Positions 7,246 to 16,714 of a stretch of 64,000 bases of DNA are shown here, in pieces. Source of the stretch: G965267605 sp965267605 (GTDB lineage Bacteria; Bacteroidota; Bacteroidia; Flavobacteriales_E; Vicingaceae); NCBI GenBank assembly GCA_965267605.1, contig OZ254088.1, positions 1,054,001 to 1,118,000 of the forward strand. Reading direction: 5' to 3'. The translations under genes were made by a program, and so were the position numbers. Below the pieces are notes generated by a model. The model worked only from the letters and a program-made list of their open reading frames with translations. It was not told the origin of the DNA and searched no databases. Position 1 is the stretch's first letter, and the number at the start of each line of letters is the position of its first letter.

Positions 7246-8661
7246 CTACTTACCGCTTCCTTTCAACACAATGAGTATCGTGTAAATGAGAATCTTTAGG
7301 TCGACCATCAACGACATGTTTTCGATATAGATGATATCGAATTTCAAGCGTTCAATCATTTGCTCAACGTTCTCAGCATATCCGTATTTCACCTGCCCCC
7401 AGGAGGTGATGCCTGGCCGCACCTTTAGTAGGTGATTATAGTGCGGTGCTGTTTGCACAATCTGATCGATGTAGAATTGTCTTTCCGGGCGTGGCCCTAC
7501 AAGGCTCATGTCACCAATCAGCACGTTATAGAATTGTGGTATCTCATCCAGGCGTATCTTCCTCATGAACCGGCCAAATGGTGTAATTCGGGGGTCATCC
7601 TTGCTGGATAGGGCAGGGCCGGCCTTTTCAGCGTCTATATACATGGACCTGAACTTATAGATCATGAAAGGCATGCCATGTTGACCAATTCGCTCTTGTT
7701 TGAAGAACATAGGTCCCCTTGAAGTCGCCTTCACAGCAATCATTGTAAAGATGTAGGCAGGTGCTCCCAGGATCAGTACGAATAGAGATACCAGGATATC
7801 CAGGATCCGTTTCGCAGAATGCTGCCATGCTGGCATAATCTGAGAGCTGATTGATATCAACGGTGCATCAAAGATGGCTGTCATCTTCACAGACCCCGAC
7901 ATGATATCGTACATGTCAGGAATGATCTTGATGAAGATCTTGATTCCTGAAAGTTGATTCAGGATTCTACCTATCTCATCATGTTCAGACGATTCAATGG
8001 CGATGATTACCTCTTCAACGTTATGCTCCTCAACAATCTTCCTTACGTTCTTACATGGTCCGAGGTGTGGAAGCGTTTCGCTAAGCATGAAATCTTCACT
8101 TTCCTTGACATTCAGAAACCCAACAAGATTAATACCTGAAGACTTTTGTTGGCCAATGACATCATTATATAGGTCTACTGCTTTTTCGTTGGAACCAATG
8201 ATAAGGGCGTTGAAGAATATTTTGCGCGCATGTATCCTCCAGATGGTGATAGTAGAAAGCACCATCCTGAGAAATCCGGTTATTCCAAAGTGAAGCGCGA
8301 ACAGTACCAGGTAAGACTTATAGTAGTATCTGTAGTTCGGGATCTCATCATCAAGAAGGAATACAAAGAAGATAAGTATGGTACCGAGCAAGGTCATAAG
8401 GAAGGTTTGTCCCAGTTCCTTTAACCTGGATTTGCGGTATGGATTCTTGTAATATCCTGTTAGTGCATAACCTATCACCCAAAGCACTGGAAGTACGCAA
8501 AGTGCGATGTAAAACGTATTCGTGAATTCCAGTGGGATTTCATAACCAAACTTCTCAGGCTCCAGGTAAATCTTCCGGAATGCATAGAACATGGTCCACG
8601 CACTGGCCGCTGCAATAAGATCTGCAACGACATACTTTGCCGCTTGAAGTTTGTTATTCAT
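7246..8661 (-). CDS. Undecaprenyl-phosphate sugar phosphotransferase (initiating polysaccharide transferase)
   Basis: A 471-residue membrane enzyme that transfers a sugar-1-phosphate from a nucleotide sugar to undecaprenyl phosphate, starting a lipid-linked exopolysaccharide or O-antigen unit. The first half has four or five membrane helices and a CoA-binding-3-type Rossmann region ('NALIIGSNEKAVDLYNDVI'). The C-terminal half is the bacterial sugar transferase domain: 'KRILDILVSLFVLILG' (membrane re-entrant helix), 'FKQERIGQHGMPFMIYKFRSM', 'RLDEIPQFYNVLIGDMSLVGPRPE' with the catalytic Asp-Glu pair, and 'KVRPGITSWGQV'. Start ATG at 8661 is preceded by AGGGAG and lies 7 bases after the lipoprotein gene; an in-frame extension to 8769 would overlap that gene and is rejected. 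It is the last gene of an operon with the oxidoreductase and lipoprotein genes. Confidence 0.93.
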   Translation of the reverse strand: MNNKLQAAKYVVADLIAAASAWTMFYAFRKIYLEPEKFGYEIPLEFTNTFYIALCVLPVLWVIGYALTGYYKNPYRKSRLKELGQTFLMTLLGTILIFFVFLLDDEIPNYRYYYKSYLVLFALHFGITGFLRMVLSTITIWRIHARKIFFNALIIGSNEKAVDLYNDVIGQQKSSGINLVGFLNVKESEDFMLSETLPHLGPCKNVRKIVEEHNVEEVIIAIESSEHDEIGRILNQLSGIKIFIKIIPDMYDIMSGSVKMTAIFDAPLISISSQIMPAWQHSAKRILDILVSLFVLILGAPAYIFTMIAVKATSRGPMFFKQERIGQHGMPFMIYKFRSMYIDAEKAGPALSSKDDPRITPFGRFMRKIRLDEIPQFYNVLIGDMSLVGPRPERQFYIDQIVQTAPHYNHLLKVRPGITSWGQVKYGYAENVEQMIERLKFDIIYIENMSLMVDLKILIYTILIVLKGSGK

Positions 8662-8668
8662 GTCTCCC

Positions 8669-9559
8669 TCAGAAATGAACCAACTTGATATTGTCGAGGT
8701 ATATCTTGGCGTCTTCCACCTGACCGCTTGCGTTACCCATTCCAAACGTGATATTGAAATTGGTAGCACCTTGCTGGGTGTTGATTGAGTTCGTTAGATC
8801 AAAGTATATTTTCTTCCACTCCGTATCATCGGAGAGGTTGTAGAGTCCAACCTGCTGTGATTGGTCATTGTAGAAGAATCCAACAGTAAGCGAACGTTTG
8901 GAAGCATCTGCAACTGAGACATCCCACGTGATATCGCTTCTAAAGTTAACCTCAAGGTAAATGGGTGTTCCGTTAAGCGGGAAAGTGGTGATGTCTGGTG
9001 ATTGCACTTCAAAAAGGCTGGTAGACGCACCAAATTTGATCTCTCCTGAGCCAGTTCCTTCCATTACCAGGCTTGGATTGTTGGTAATGAACATGCTGGT
9101 GTCGCTCACAAGTGACTTCTTGAATATGGTTCCACTGCCCTCAAAATCCTCAATGAATGCAAATACCGCGGCATCCTTGTATCTCCATGTGGGCCTGATA
9201 TCCAATGTGCTGTCGCGAACCAGCACAATTGTGGTGTCAAATTGTTCCATGAAAGGATAGTCTGCGCGAGTAGCAGCTATTCCATTGTTCTTTATTCCAG
9301 GTCTTACTTTGAGGTTCACCTCTCCATCTTGTCGAATTGGAATAACTGTGGGTAATTCAAACGCCCCCATCAATTGGTCATCGATGTACACCCAAACATC
9401 TGTAAAGTTCTGATTGCTTGTTCCTTCGGATCCTTCATTGATGTTGAGTTTGAAGTCGTCAATCCTGATATAGGAGGGAATCTCTACTTCAGTCTTCGTG
9501 CAGCTTCCGATCATCACCAGGGTGATGGCTGACAGTAAGTATGTAAGTCCTCTTGACAT
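8669..9559 (-). CDS. Uncharacterised lipoprotein, beta-sandwich-like
   Basis: A 296-residue lipoprotein. The signal peptide ends in the lipobox MIGSC at about residues 16-20, followed by TKTEVEIPSYIRID. The rest is beta-rich. The last third ('IYLEVNFRSD', 'WKKIYFDLTNSIN', 'AKIYLDNIKLVHF') has the strand pattern of a carbohydrate-binding-like jelly roll, which is an inference from pattern only. It sits between a Gfo/Idh/MocA oxidoreductase gene and the initiating sugar transferase gene, so a role at the cell surface with the polysaccharide is plausible. ATG at 9559 is chosen because the frame upstream offers only a TTG at 9580. Confidence 0.8.
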   Translation of the reverse strand: MSRGLTYLLSAITLVMIGSCTKTEVEIPSYIRIDDFKLNINEGSEGTSNQNFTDVWVYIDDQLMGAFELPTVIPIRQDGEVNLKVRPGIKNNGIAATRADYPFMEQFDTTIVLVRDSTLDIRPTWRYKDAAVFAFIEDFEGSGTIFKKSLVSDTSMFITNNPSLVMEGTGSGEIKFGASTSLFEVQSPDITTFPLNGTPIYLEVNFRSDITWDVSVADASKRSLTVGFFYNDQSQQVGLYNLSDDTEWKKIYFDLTNSINTQQGATNFNITFGMGNASGQVEDAKIYLDNIKLVHF

Positions 9560-9605
9560 TAAGTCTAAGCGAAACGACAAAACTAATGATTAAAGTATAC
9601 CTATA

Positions 9606-10592
9606 TCAGGCATCTTCGTGAATCGAAGCCATCTTCAGCTTTTCCACAATCTCATATGCAACACGCAGGGCTTTGTATCCATCATCCAGCGTTACAATGG
9701 GCTTCGTGTCTTCAACGATAGAGGTGTGAAATGCTCGCAGTTCGTCCTGAATAGCATTGTTTGGCTTTACTTCAGGTTTCAGGAAGCGAATCTCCTTCTT
9801 TCGACTGTCATCCAATTCCATTACAATGGCAAGTGGATCCGGTTCTCCGGTAACTTCTTCCATTTCTACAATCTGAGTCTCTTTCTCAAGAAAATCGATT
9901 GTAACGTACGCATCCTTTTGGAAGAGACGGGTTTTGCGCATATTCTTCAGCGATATCCTACTGGCTGTAAGGTTTGCCACGCATCCGGTATCAAATTCAA
10001 TCCGTGCATTGGCGATGTCAGGCGTTTCGCTAACGACAGCTACTCCTGAGGCGCTGATTTGCTTGATATTTGCATCAACCATGCTCAGAATGATGTCAAT
10101 GTCATGGATCATCAGGTCCAAAACCACCGATACATCTGTACCTCTTGGATTGAACTGAGCGAGTCGATGTGTTTCAATAAACATCGGATTAGTGATCATT
10201 GGGCTGGCAGCTGTAAATGCGGGGTTGAATCTTTCTACATGCCCGACCTGTGCTTTCACATTGGCCTCCTTTTCCAACTCCAACAACTTCTTGGCCTCTT
10301 CGAGCGTATTAGTGATAGGCTTTTCAATGAAGATATGTTTGGATGCCCTCAGTGCTTGTTCCGCACATTCGAAGTGGGAAAGCGTGGGTGTAACGATATC
10401 AATCGCATCCACCTCGTTGAGCATAGCTTCAATACTTCTGAAGCTGTTAACATTGTACAAGCTGCAAGCTTCTTCCGCTTTGTCTTCATCAGGGTCATAG
10501 ATTCCAACGAGATCCCATTCAGGCATTTCACTTAATAACTTGATGTGGATCTTTCCCAAATGACCAGCACCAAGTACTCCAATTCTCAGCAT
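9606..10592 (-). CDS. Gfo/Idh/MocA family NAD(P)-dependent oxidoreductase
   Basis: A 328-residue cytoplasmic enzyme. The N-terminal Rossmann fold begins at the start codon (LRIGVLGAGHLGKIHIKLL), and the family EKP motif is at residues 90-92 (IFIEKPI). The C-terminal half carries the expected H-D-x-D segment ('LMIHDIDIILSMV') involved in substrate binding. The family acts on sugars and sugar nucleotides; the substrate here cannot be read. Start ATG at 10592 places the GxGxxG loop at residue 8 as usual; an in-frame extension to 10640 is not supported. The next genes downstream are a lipoprotein and the initiating sugar transferase, so it may supply a modified sugar for the same polysaccharide. 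It diverges from the pcm gene. Confidence 0.9.
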   Translation of the reverse strand: MLRIGVLGAGHLGKIHIKLLSEMPEWDLVGIYDPDEDKAEEACSLYNVNSFRSIEAMLNEVDAIDIVTPTLSHFECAEQALRASKHIFIEKPITNTLEEAKKLLELEKEANVKAQVGHVERFNPAFTAASPMITNPMFIETHRLAQFNPRGTDVSVVLDLMIHDIDIILSMVDANIKQISASGVAVVSETPDIANARIEFDTGCVANLTASRISLKNMRKTRLFQKDAYVTIDFLEKETQIVEMEEVTGEPDPLAIVMELDDSRKKEIRFLKPEVKPNNAIQDELRAFHTSIVEDTKPIVTLDDGYKALRVAYEIVEKLKMASIHEDA

Positions 10593-10729
10593 TACACAAT
10601 CTTTGCGGCAAGTTAGCAAGGAGTGGTGCAACAAGCGCATAGGAACCCCATTATTATCAACACGTAAATTTTAATAAGAAGGGACGCAAAGGGATGTCAT
10701 CATACCTTTCTGTTCACCATTTTTGTGAA

Positions 10730-11383
10730 ATGATCGAAGACACCTACAAGCATCAGGGATTAAGAAAGAAGTTGATTGACGGCATTAGGGCGAAAGGGAT
10801 TGAGAATGCTCGGGTGCTTGATGCGATGATGAAGATTCCAAGACACATCTTCATGGATAACGCTTTTCTGCAATTTGCGTACGAAGATTCAGCGTTTCCG
10901 ATTGGAAGCGGTCAGACCATTTCCCAACCTTATACTGTTGCTTTTCAAACAGACTTACTTGCATTGGATCCTGGCGACAAGGTGTTGGAAATAGGAACAG
11001 GATCTGGATATCAGACATGCGTTTTGGAGGAAATGGGGATACAGGTTTACTCTGTTGAAAGGCAGCGAGCATTGTTCGACAAGACCAAAGCATTGTTACG
11101 TAAAATGAAGTACAAAGCCCAGCTACATTATGGCGATGGGTATGCGGGATTGATTGCATTTGCCCCCTTCGATGGTATTTTGGTTACATGTGGCGCGCCC
11201 TTCATTCCTGAGGCGTTGAAGTCTCAGCTCAAAATAGGAGGTAAGTTGGTGATTCCGGTGGGTGAGGGTGATGTACAGGAAATGATTCGCATAACAAGAA
11301 CCGGTGAAGATTCCTATGAGGAAGAGAACTTTGGTCAGTTTCGTTTCGTTCCGATGTTAAAAGATAAAGCGGTAGATCGCTAA
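10730..11383 (+). CDS. pcm: Protein-L-isoaspartate O-methyltransferase
   Basis: A 217-residue repair enzyme that methylates abnormal L-isoaspartyl residues in damaged proteins with S-adenosylmethionine. The family signature is complete: 'MMKIPRHIFMDNAFLQFAYED', 'PIGSGQTISQPYTVAFQTDLL' (substrate-binding loop), 'KVLEIGTGSGYQTCVL' (SAM motif I) and the late 'GGKLVIPVG'. ATG at 10730 fits the usual Bacteroidota N-terminus (EDTYKHQGLRKKL); an in-frame ATG at 10694 would add 12 residues. It stands alone on the plus strand, divergent from the oxidoreductase gene. Confidence 0.92.
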   Translation: MIEDTYKHQGLRKKLIDGIRAKGIENARVLDAMMKIPRHIFMDNAFLQFAYEDSAFPIGSGQTISQPYTVAFQTDLLALDPGDKVLEIGTGSGYQTCVLEEMGIQVYSVERQRALFDKTKALLRKMKYKAQLHYGDGYAGLIAFAPFDGILVTCGAPFIPEALKSQLKIGGKLVIPVGEGDVQEMIRITRTGEDSYEEENFGQFRFVPMLKDKAVDR

Positions 11384-11430
11384 GACAATATTTCAATACA
11401 TTTAGTGTTGTATCTGAAATCTAATTGCAC

Positions 11431-12168
11431 ATGAAGTACTTTTTTGTTTTGTCTCTTGCCATGGTCATGGCAACGGGGAGCCTGTTTTCTCAGGAAGATA
11501 CACTGAAAGCCAGAAGTGGTGACTGGGGAATAACATTGAATATCACGGGTTTATTTGACAACATCGGTCTGAGTAATTCAACCGATTTGGTTGGCAATAA
11601 TGTGATCCAGGCCAAGCGTTTCCTGGAAGATGATAAGGTATTGCGTCTTGGTTTCGGGATCAAGGTGGAGAACATGAAGTGGGAAACTGCGGATAGTGTG
11701 GGACAAGCTTTTGTTGAGATAGATTCTACGTTTCAGAGAAACTCATTCTCCATTACACCAGGTTTTGAAAAGCACTTCGGTTCCATGAGACGTTTGGATC
11801 CCTACATAGGTGTTGATCTTCCTTTAGGGATTGTTGGTAGAACGCAGATCAAAAGCGATACGAAAACTACAGAGGCCATTGGCGAAAGTACTTTACAGCG
11901 GATCATTCAGGTAGAAGGTGGTATTGGTTTTGCGCTTAGAGGTGTTGTTGGTTTCAACTACTTCATTAGTGAAAGGCTAAGTCTGGGCACCGAATACAAC
12001 TTTGGATATCAGGTGTTAAGCCTTGGTGGGAATGTTTCAGAAAGTATCATAGATGACCCAGCGTCCGGAACAGGAAGCTCTACGTTTAAGAAATCAACCA
12101 ACAAAACCACAGACAATCAAGTGAATGTGAGCAGTATAGCTAACATTCATTTGTCATTCTTCTTTTAA
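11431..12168 (+). CDS. Outer-membrane beta-barrel protein, uncharacterised
   Basis: A 245-residue exported protein. The signal peptide is residues 1-21 (KYFFVLSLAMVMATGSLFSQ), and the mature part alternates polar and hydrophobic residues in about eight strands ('WGITLNITGLFDNIGL', 'SFSITPGFEKHFG', 'LDPYIGVDLPLG', 'GFALRGVVGFNYFI', 'LSLGTEYNFGYQ'), ending in the aromatic strand LSFFF typical of proteins inserted by the Bam machinery. The final residue is Phe, the usual barrel signature. No ligand or partner can be inferred. ATG at 11431 is taken rather than the TTG two codons upstream. Confidence 0.8.
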   Translation: MKYFFVLSLAMVMATGSLFSQEDTLKARSGDWGITLNITGLFDNIGLSNSTDLVGNNVIQAKRFLEDDKVLRLGFGIKVENMKWETADSVGQAFVEIDSTFQRNSFSITPGFEKHFGSMRRLDPYIGVDLPLGIVGRTQIKSDTKTTEAIGESTLQRIIQVEGGIGFALRGVVGFNYFISERLSLGTEYNFGYQVLSLGGNVSESIIDDPASGTGSSTFKKSTNKTTDNQVNVSSIANIHLSFFF

Positions 12169-12287
12169 TCGATTTTACCATTCCTTTGGTTATTCATCCC
12201 TTTCTGTCGGGAGGGATACCGTTGTTGATTTGACCCACATTCAAAAGGCATTTTATTGTTAACTTAACGGGCAATAAACGCCTTTCC

Positions 12288-14657
12288 ATGAGCCGAATTT
12301 TATCCGTGTTGTTGGCCACAGCTATTTCTTTGGGCTGCCTGGCGCAGAATAAGAATATCAATCTTCTGGGAACCTATACCTATGGTTCAACGGAGGGCAA
12401 TTGCAGTGACATCTGGGGGCATGTTGATTCTCTAGGTAACGAGTACGCGATTGTGGGTAACCACAATGGTACTTCAGTGATGAATATTCAGAATCCAGCT
12501 AATCCACGCCAGATATATTATAAGCCAGGTGCAACAACTATCTGGAGGGACATCAAGACTTACAAGAATTACGCTTACGTAACCAACGAACAGGACAGTG
12601 GTCTGCTGATCCTTGATCTTCGCCATTTACCTGACTCTTCAACCATCCAGTCCTATCACTACACAGGTGTAACGTATCCGTTCAAGAGTGCGCACAACCT
12701 TTACATTGATGAGAAAGGCTACTGCTACCTTTTTGGTGCAGATTACAGCAATAAGGGTGTGATTATCCTTGATTTGAATTCAAACCCAATTAATCCTACA
12801 GAAGTAGGAATATGGGACAGCTACTACGTTCATGATGGCGTTGCAAGGGGCGACACCTTGTGGGTAAGTGCAATTAGCAATGGATTCCAGGGAGTGCTTG
12901 ATGTGAGCAATAAATCAAGCATCACACAATACACGAACTGGGCTACTCCAAGTAATTTCACGCACAACTGTTGGTTCTCGGATGACAATAAGTATCTCTT
13001 CACCACTGATGAGGTTTCTGGCGCTTATCTCGCTGCATACGATGTATCCAACCTTTCCAATGTAACGGAGATAGATCGAGTTCAATCGAGTCCTGGTTCT
13101 GGAGTGATTCCGCATAACACGCATTACATCAATGGTTATCTGGTCACGTCTTACTACAGAGATGGGGTAACAATACACGATGTGCAGTTCCCCGGGAACA
13201 TGATAGAAGTGGGTAATTACGATTCCTCTCCATTATCAGGAAACGGGTTCAATGGTTGCTGGGGTGCATACCCTTGGCTTCCTTCTGGAAACCTGATTAT
13301 TTCAGACATTGAGAATCATCTTTTTATTCTGGGTCCCAATTATAAGAGGGGGTGTTATGTAGATGGAACGGTAACCAATCTTTCCACTGGGGATTCTATT
13401 CCTGGAGCGTTGATTGAGATATTGACACAACCACAGGCAGATGCCAATTCCAATCTTCAGGGGTATTATCAGACAGGCGTTGCGGATAGTGGTACGTATA
13501 ACATTGCATTCTCTGCTGGAGGATTCTATCCGGATACCGCGTACAATGTTACACTCACTAACGGTGTGTGGACAACGGTGAACATGGGATTGATCCCACA
13601 AACACCTATGAGCTTTAGTGGAAGGGTTGTAGAGAGTGGAACGAATGTTCCGGTTTCCTATGCTAAAGTGAGGCTGCAGAACCAGTATTATACTTACGAT
13701 GTTCAAACCAACTTCAACGGTGTGTTCAACGTTCCTACCATGTTTGAGGGCAAATACAACATCACCGCTGGGCAATGGGAATACTACACCAAGTGTCTAA
13801 GTCAGGTTACACTACTGGCATCTACACCTCAGCCGTATAGGATTGAATTGGATAAGGGATATTACGATGACTTTAGCTTTGATTTTAATTGGATTACCCA
13901 GGCAAGTGCAACTACGGGTCTGTGGGAGCGTGGAGAGCCTTTTGGCACCAGCCTCGGTTCAGATCCTTCCAATCCGGACTTTGATGTGAACAACGATTGT
14001 CTGGATCAAGCTTTTGTTACTGGTAATGCTGCGCAAGCTCAAGCGGGCAACGATGATATTGATGGAGGAGAGGTGGTGTTAACATCCCCAATCTTCAACC
14101 TTTCAACCTATAACGATCCTTATTTGCATTATTCAAGGTGGTTCTACAATGGTGGGGGTGGATCACAGGTTGACGATACCATGAAGATTCAGCTTACAGA
14201 CGGATCTACTACTATAACACTGGAGACTATTACAGCACAAGATAGCATGAGCCAATGGGTAGATACGGCATTCCAGCTGTTCCCATTAATCCAGTTTGGG
14301 ACGCAAATGCAGCTGATCGTTACTGCTGGAGATTATGGACAAGGGCACATTGTAGAGGCGGCTTTGGACCATTTCTACATTGAAGAGAAGAGTACAATTG
14401 GTGTAGCTGAGAACACGGCATTTGAGGCCAGCGTATTCCCTAATCCTTCCAATGAAGCATTTGGCATTCAATGGGCGAGCAGGGAGTTAACAAAGGTCGA
14501 AGTAATAACGGTTTCCGGTCAATTGCTGGAATCGCAAAACGTTGCAGGATCCTACAGCACCACGGTAGGAGAAAACCTTTCAGCAGGTATTTACCTGGTG
14601 AGGTTCGTTTCTGCGTCAGGGGACATCCTTGGCAACCAGAAGCTGGTGAAGTACTAG
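12288..14657 (+). CDS. Choice-of-anchor B family surface protein, T9SS cargo
   Basis: A 789-residue secreted protein. The signal peptide (1-19, ending CLAQ) is followed by a propeller-like region of about 330 residues built from LVIVD-like units ('SVMNIQNPANPRQIYY', 'LLILDLRHLPDSS', 'GVLDVSNKSSITQY', 'LAAYDVSNLSNVTEID', 'NHLFILGPNYKRG'), which is the choice-of-anchor B domain. Two carboxypeptidase-regulatory-like domains come next ('YVDGTVTNLSTGDSIPGALIEI' region and 'FSGRVVESGTNVPVSYAKV'), then a jelly-roll-like region ('DDFSFDFNW' to about residue 700). The last 80 residues are a Por-type sorting domain ('ASVFPNPSNEAFGI', ending KLVKY). It is likely an adhesion or binding protein on the surface. 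The propeller is distantly like the LVIVD lipoprotein at 121. Confidence 0.9.
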   Translation: MSRILSVLLATAISLGCLAQNKNINLLGTYTYGSTEGNCSDIWGHVDSLGNEYAIVGNHNGTSVMNIQNPANPRQIYYKPGATTIWRDIKTYKNYAYVTNEQDSGLLILDLRHLPDSSTIQSYHYTGVTYPFKSAHNLYIDEKGYCYLFGADYSNKGVIILDLNSNPINPTEVGIWDSYYVHDGVARGDTLWVSAISNGFQGVLDVSNKSSITQYTNWATPSNFTHNCWFSDDNKYLFTTDEVSGAYLAAYDVSNLSNVTEIDRVQSSPGSGVIPHNTHYINGYLVTSYYRDGVTIHDVQFPGNMIEVGNYDSSPLSGNGFNGCWGAYPWLPSGNLIISDIENHLFILGPNYKRGCYVDGTVTNLSTGDSIPGALIEILTQPQADANSNLQGYYQTGVADSGTYNIAFSAGGFYPDTAYNVTLTNGVWTTVNMGLIPQTPMSFSGRVVESGTNVPVSYAKVRLQNQYYTYDVQTNFNGVFNVPTMFEGKYNITAGQWEYYTKCLSQVTLLASTPQPYRIELDKGYYDDFSFDFNWITQASATTGLWERGEPFGTSLGSDPSNPDFDVNNDCLDQAFVTGNAAQAQAGNDDIDGGEVVLTSPIFNLSTYNDPYLHYSRWFYNGGGGSQVDDTMKIQLTDGSTTITLETITAQDSMSQWVDTAFQLFPLIQFGTQMQLIVTAGDYGQGHIVEAALDHFYIEEKSTIGVAENTAFEASVFPNPSNEAFGIQWASRELTKVEVITVSGQLLESQNVAGSYSTTVGENLSAGIYLVRFVSASGDILGNQKLVKY

Positions 14658-14722
14658 TTTCTGAATCACAGGTTAGGGGAGTAGTTAAGTCGCGCTATGG
14701 CGTGTAATGAACTTGTAATACT

Positions 14723-15649
14723 ATGTATATGAGAACAAGCTACTTTTTCGCATTTATCGTTTCAACACTAATTGCTAGTGCTGCGTTTGCTCAGGCTTAT
14801 GTGCCCTTTGCAGATAGCAACGCTGTGTGGTCTTTGCAGTGGGATGACCTTGTGGGACCACCTAATCCCTTTGGAAAGCATTATGGCATGCATGGAGATA
14901 CTGTAATTGGCAGTAATACTTACCATAAGATGTATGTGGGCTCGTTAAGTTCTGGTGGTGTTCATACACCAACCACTTACGCTGGTGCGATTAGAGAACA
15001 GAATAAGCAGATATTTTGGATCGGCAGCCCTGATCCTGCAGCGCCATCAGGTACTTACTGGGTAAATTACTCACCATCCCAGGAAGTAATGCTATATGAT
15101 TTCAATGCAGTGCTTGGGGATACGGTTACCGTAGATACGTTCGATTTCGTGGTGACCAGCGTGGGTAGTATTACGGTTGGTTCTGGAGCCAGAAGAACGT
15201 TGGATGTACAATCGGTTCAGAAGTCTCAGTTTAATACAAACATCTACGCTACCTGGATAGAGGGGCTTGGTTCAAGTTATGGGCCCGCTGAGTACACGGA
15301 GAATATATTTGATTACCAATGGACGCTTCAATGTTATAAGGACGACAATGTGAATCACGCCTTTTGCCAGTGTGCATGTCATACCGTTGGAGTTCCAGAG
15401 GTTCAGAATGCAGTTAAGGTTATTGTGTCGCCTAATCCTAGTGCAAGTGAATTTGATGTGTCATGGAAATCCACGGTGGTTACCAATGTGAAGGTTATAG
15501 ATGCAGTAGGCAGATTGGTTGAGGCCAAAACCATCACTGGTTCTCAACGTGCAATGCTGGGAAGAAGCCTTCCCGTGGGTACTTATTGGATTGAACTTCG
15601 AGATGAGGACGGTAAAAGAGTAGCCGTTGAGAAGGTGATCAAGCGCTAA
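14723..15649 (+). CDS. Secreted protein with T9SS sorting domain
   Basis: A 308-residue exported protein. The signal peptide (about residues 1-23, ending AFAQ) is followed by about 190 residues of beta-rich sequence without a recognised domain ('MLYDFNAVLGDTVTVDTF' and 'WIEGLGSSYGPAE' are patterns common in Bacteroidota T9SS proteins of unknown role). A Cys-rich patch 'HAFCQCACHTVG' precedes the sorting domain, which begins 'VIVSPNPSASEFDV' and ends in the basic VEKVIKR. ATG codons at 14723 and 14729 are both possible starts. The glycosyltransferase gene follows 6 bases later. Confidence 0.85.
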   Translation: MYMRTSYFFAFIVSTLIASAAFAQAYVPFADSNAVWSLQWDDLVGPPNPFGKHYGMHGDTVIGSNTYHKMYVGSLSSGGVHTPTTYAGAIREQNKQIFWIGSPDPAAPSGTYWVNYSPSQEVMLYDFNAVLGDTVTVDTFDFVVTSVGSITVGSGARRTLDVQSVQKSQFNTNIYATWIEGLGSSYGPAEYTENIFDYQWTLQCYKDDNVNHAFCQCACHTVGVPEVQNAVKVIVSPNPSASEFDVSWKSTVVTNVKVIDAVGRLVEAKTITGSQRAMLGRSLPVGTYWIELRDEDGKRVAVEKVIKR

Positions 15650-15655
15650 ATAGTA

Positions 15656-16711
15656 TTGTCTAAGCAGAGTTCAGACAAACCTATCAAGTACATCTACTGG
15701 TTTGCGTATTTCCATTTGGAATCGCCCAGCGTGAGATACAGGGCGAAGTACCCACTCGATTTCGCGCGTAAGGAGTTTGTTATTGATAGTAGGCTTGTCT
15801 TTCCGGGCTATTCCATGAAACGGATTGTTGGCTTTCTAAGCGCTTATCTAAGTGCACTTCTAGCACCTAAGCGGGGATCAATAATTGTCATTCAACGTGT
15901 GCGCTCCAATTTCATTTATGCCAATTTGTTAAAGCTGCTAGTGAAATGTACGGGGAGCAGAACCGTGTACGATCTTGATGACGCTGATTATCTGGAGTAT
16001 CCTTCAAGGAACATCTACTTCTGGGCAAAGAATTGCAATTACATATCCGCAGGCAGTGAAGGGATCCGCGAGCACCTTTCACATTCTAACGTTAAAGCCC
16101 TCCACGTTACATCTCCCGTGCCTGACCTAGGTATCATTAAGTCTAAGAGGAACAAGTTGTTTACCATTGGATGGATTGGTGGATACGATTGGGGTCACAA
16201 GGAAAGCCTCCATCAGCTGTTATTCCCTGCGTTGATGAAACTTGATTTTCCGTGTAAACTGATCATGGTTGGCATTCCAAAAGAAGAAGATAGAGAAGCC
16301 ATTGCCGGGATGCTGGCTTCCAAGGATAACATAACGGTAGAGCTACTTGAAGCGATTGAATGGGAGAATGAAGAGTCTGTGCAAAGGATGATTGCTTCAT
16401 TTGATATTGGCATTGCGACACTTGTTGACAACACTGTTCAGCGGTCCAAATCAGGAATCAAGACCAAACAATACATGAACAATGGAGTGCCTGTAGTATC
16501 CAGTGATATTCCTGAGAACAGCAATGTGGTGACACACAACTACAACGGAATGCTGTGCAGTTCTTCCAAAGAATTCACGGATGCCATCAACAGGTTTTAT
16601 GATATGGGAGAAGAGGAGTACGCAGCCTTTTCGAAGAATGCTCGGAATTCAGTGAAGAATTTCAACCATGAGCGCTTCATGCAAGATCTACAACGATTGT
16701 GTTCGCTTTAG
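15656..16711 (+). CDS. Glycosyltransferase, GT-B fold (GT4-like)
   Basis: A 351-residue cytoplasmic glycosyltransferase. The N-terminal domain carries 'SPSVRYRAKYPLDF', common in enzymes acting on envelope polysaccharides. The C-terminal domain has the GT-B pattern: 'FTIGWIGGYDWGHKESL' (nucleotide-sugar loop), and 'SFDIGIATLVDN' with 'GIKTKQYMNNGVPVVSSDIPEN', the Glu-x7-Glu-like donor-binding region in variant form. Only a TTG codon at 15656 gives a start that keeps the whole first domain; no ATG or GTG is in frame before the conserved sequence. The gene begins 6 bases after the preceding T9SS gene, so it depends on that transcript. The sugar and acceptor are unknown. Confidence 0.85.
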   Translation: MSKQSSDKPIKYIYWFAYFHLESPSVRYRAKYPLDFARKEFVIDSRLVFPGYSMKRIVGFLSAYLSALLAPKRGSIIVIQRVRSNFIYANLLKLLVKCTGSRTVYDLDDADYLEYPSRNIYFWAKNCNYISAGSEGIREHLSHSNVKALHVTSPVPDLGIIKSKRNKLFTIGWIGGYDWGHKESLHQLLFPALMKLDFPCKLIMVGIPKEEDREAIAGMLASKDNITVELLEAIEWENEESVQRMIASFDIGIATLVDNTVQRSKSGIKTKQYMNNGVPVVSSDIPENSNVVTHNYNGMLCSSSKEFTDAINRFYDMGEEEYAAFSKNARNSVKNFNHERFMQDLQRLCSL

Positions 16712-16714
16712 ATG

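Noticed and set aside
7246..8769. Longer form of the sugar transferase starting at 8769
   Set aside because: It would overlap the lipoprotein gene by 100 bases; ATG 8661 has a purine-rich site before it and begins the normal N-terminus.
12191..12217. Short hairpin ATCCCT/AGGGAT after the beta-barrel gene
   Set aside because: The stem is only 6 bases with a 10-base loop and no T-run follows, so it is not a convincing terminator.
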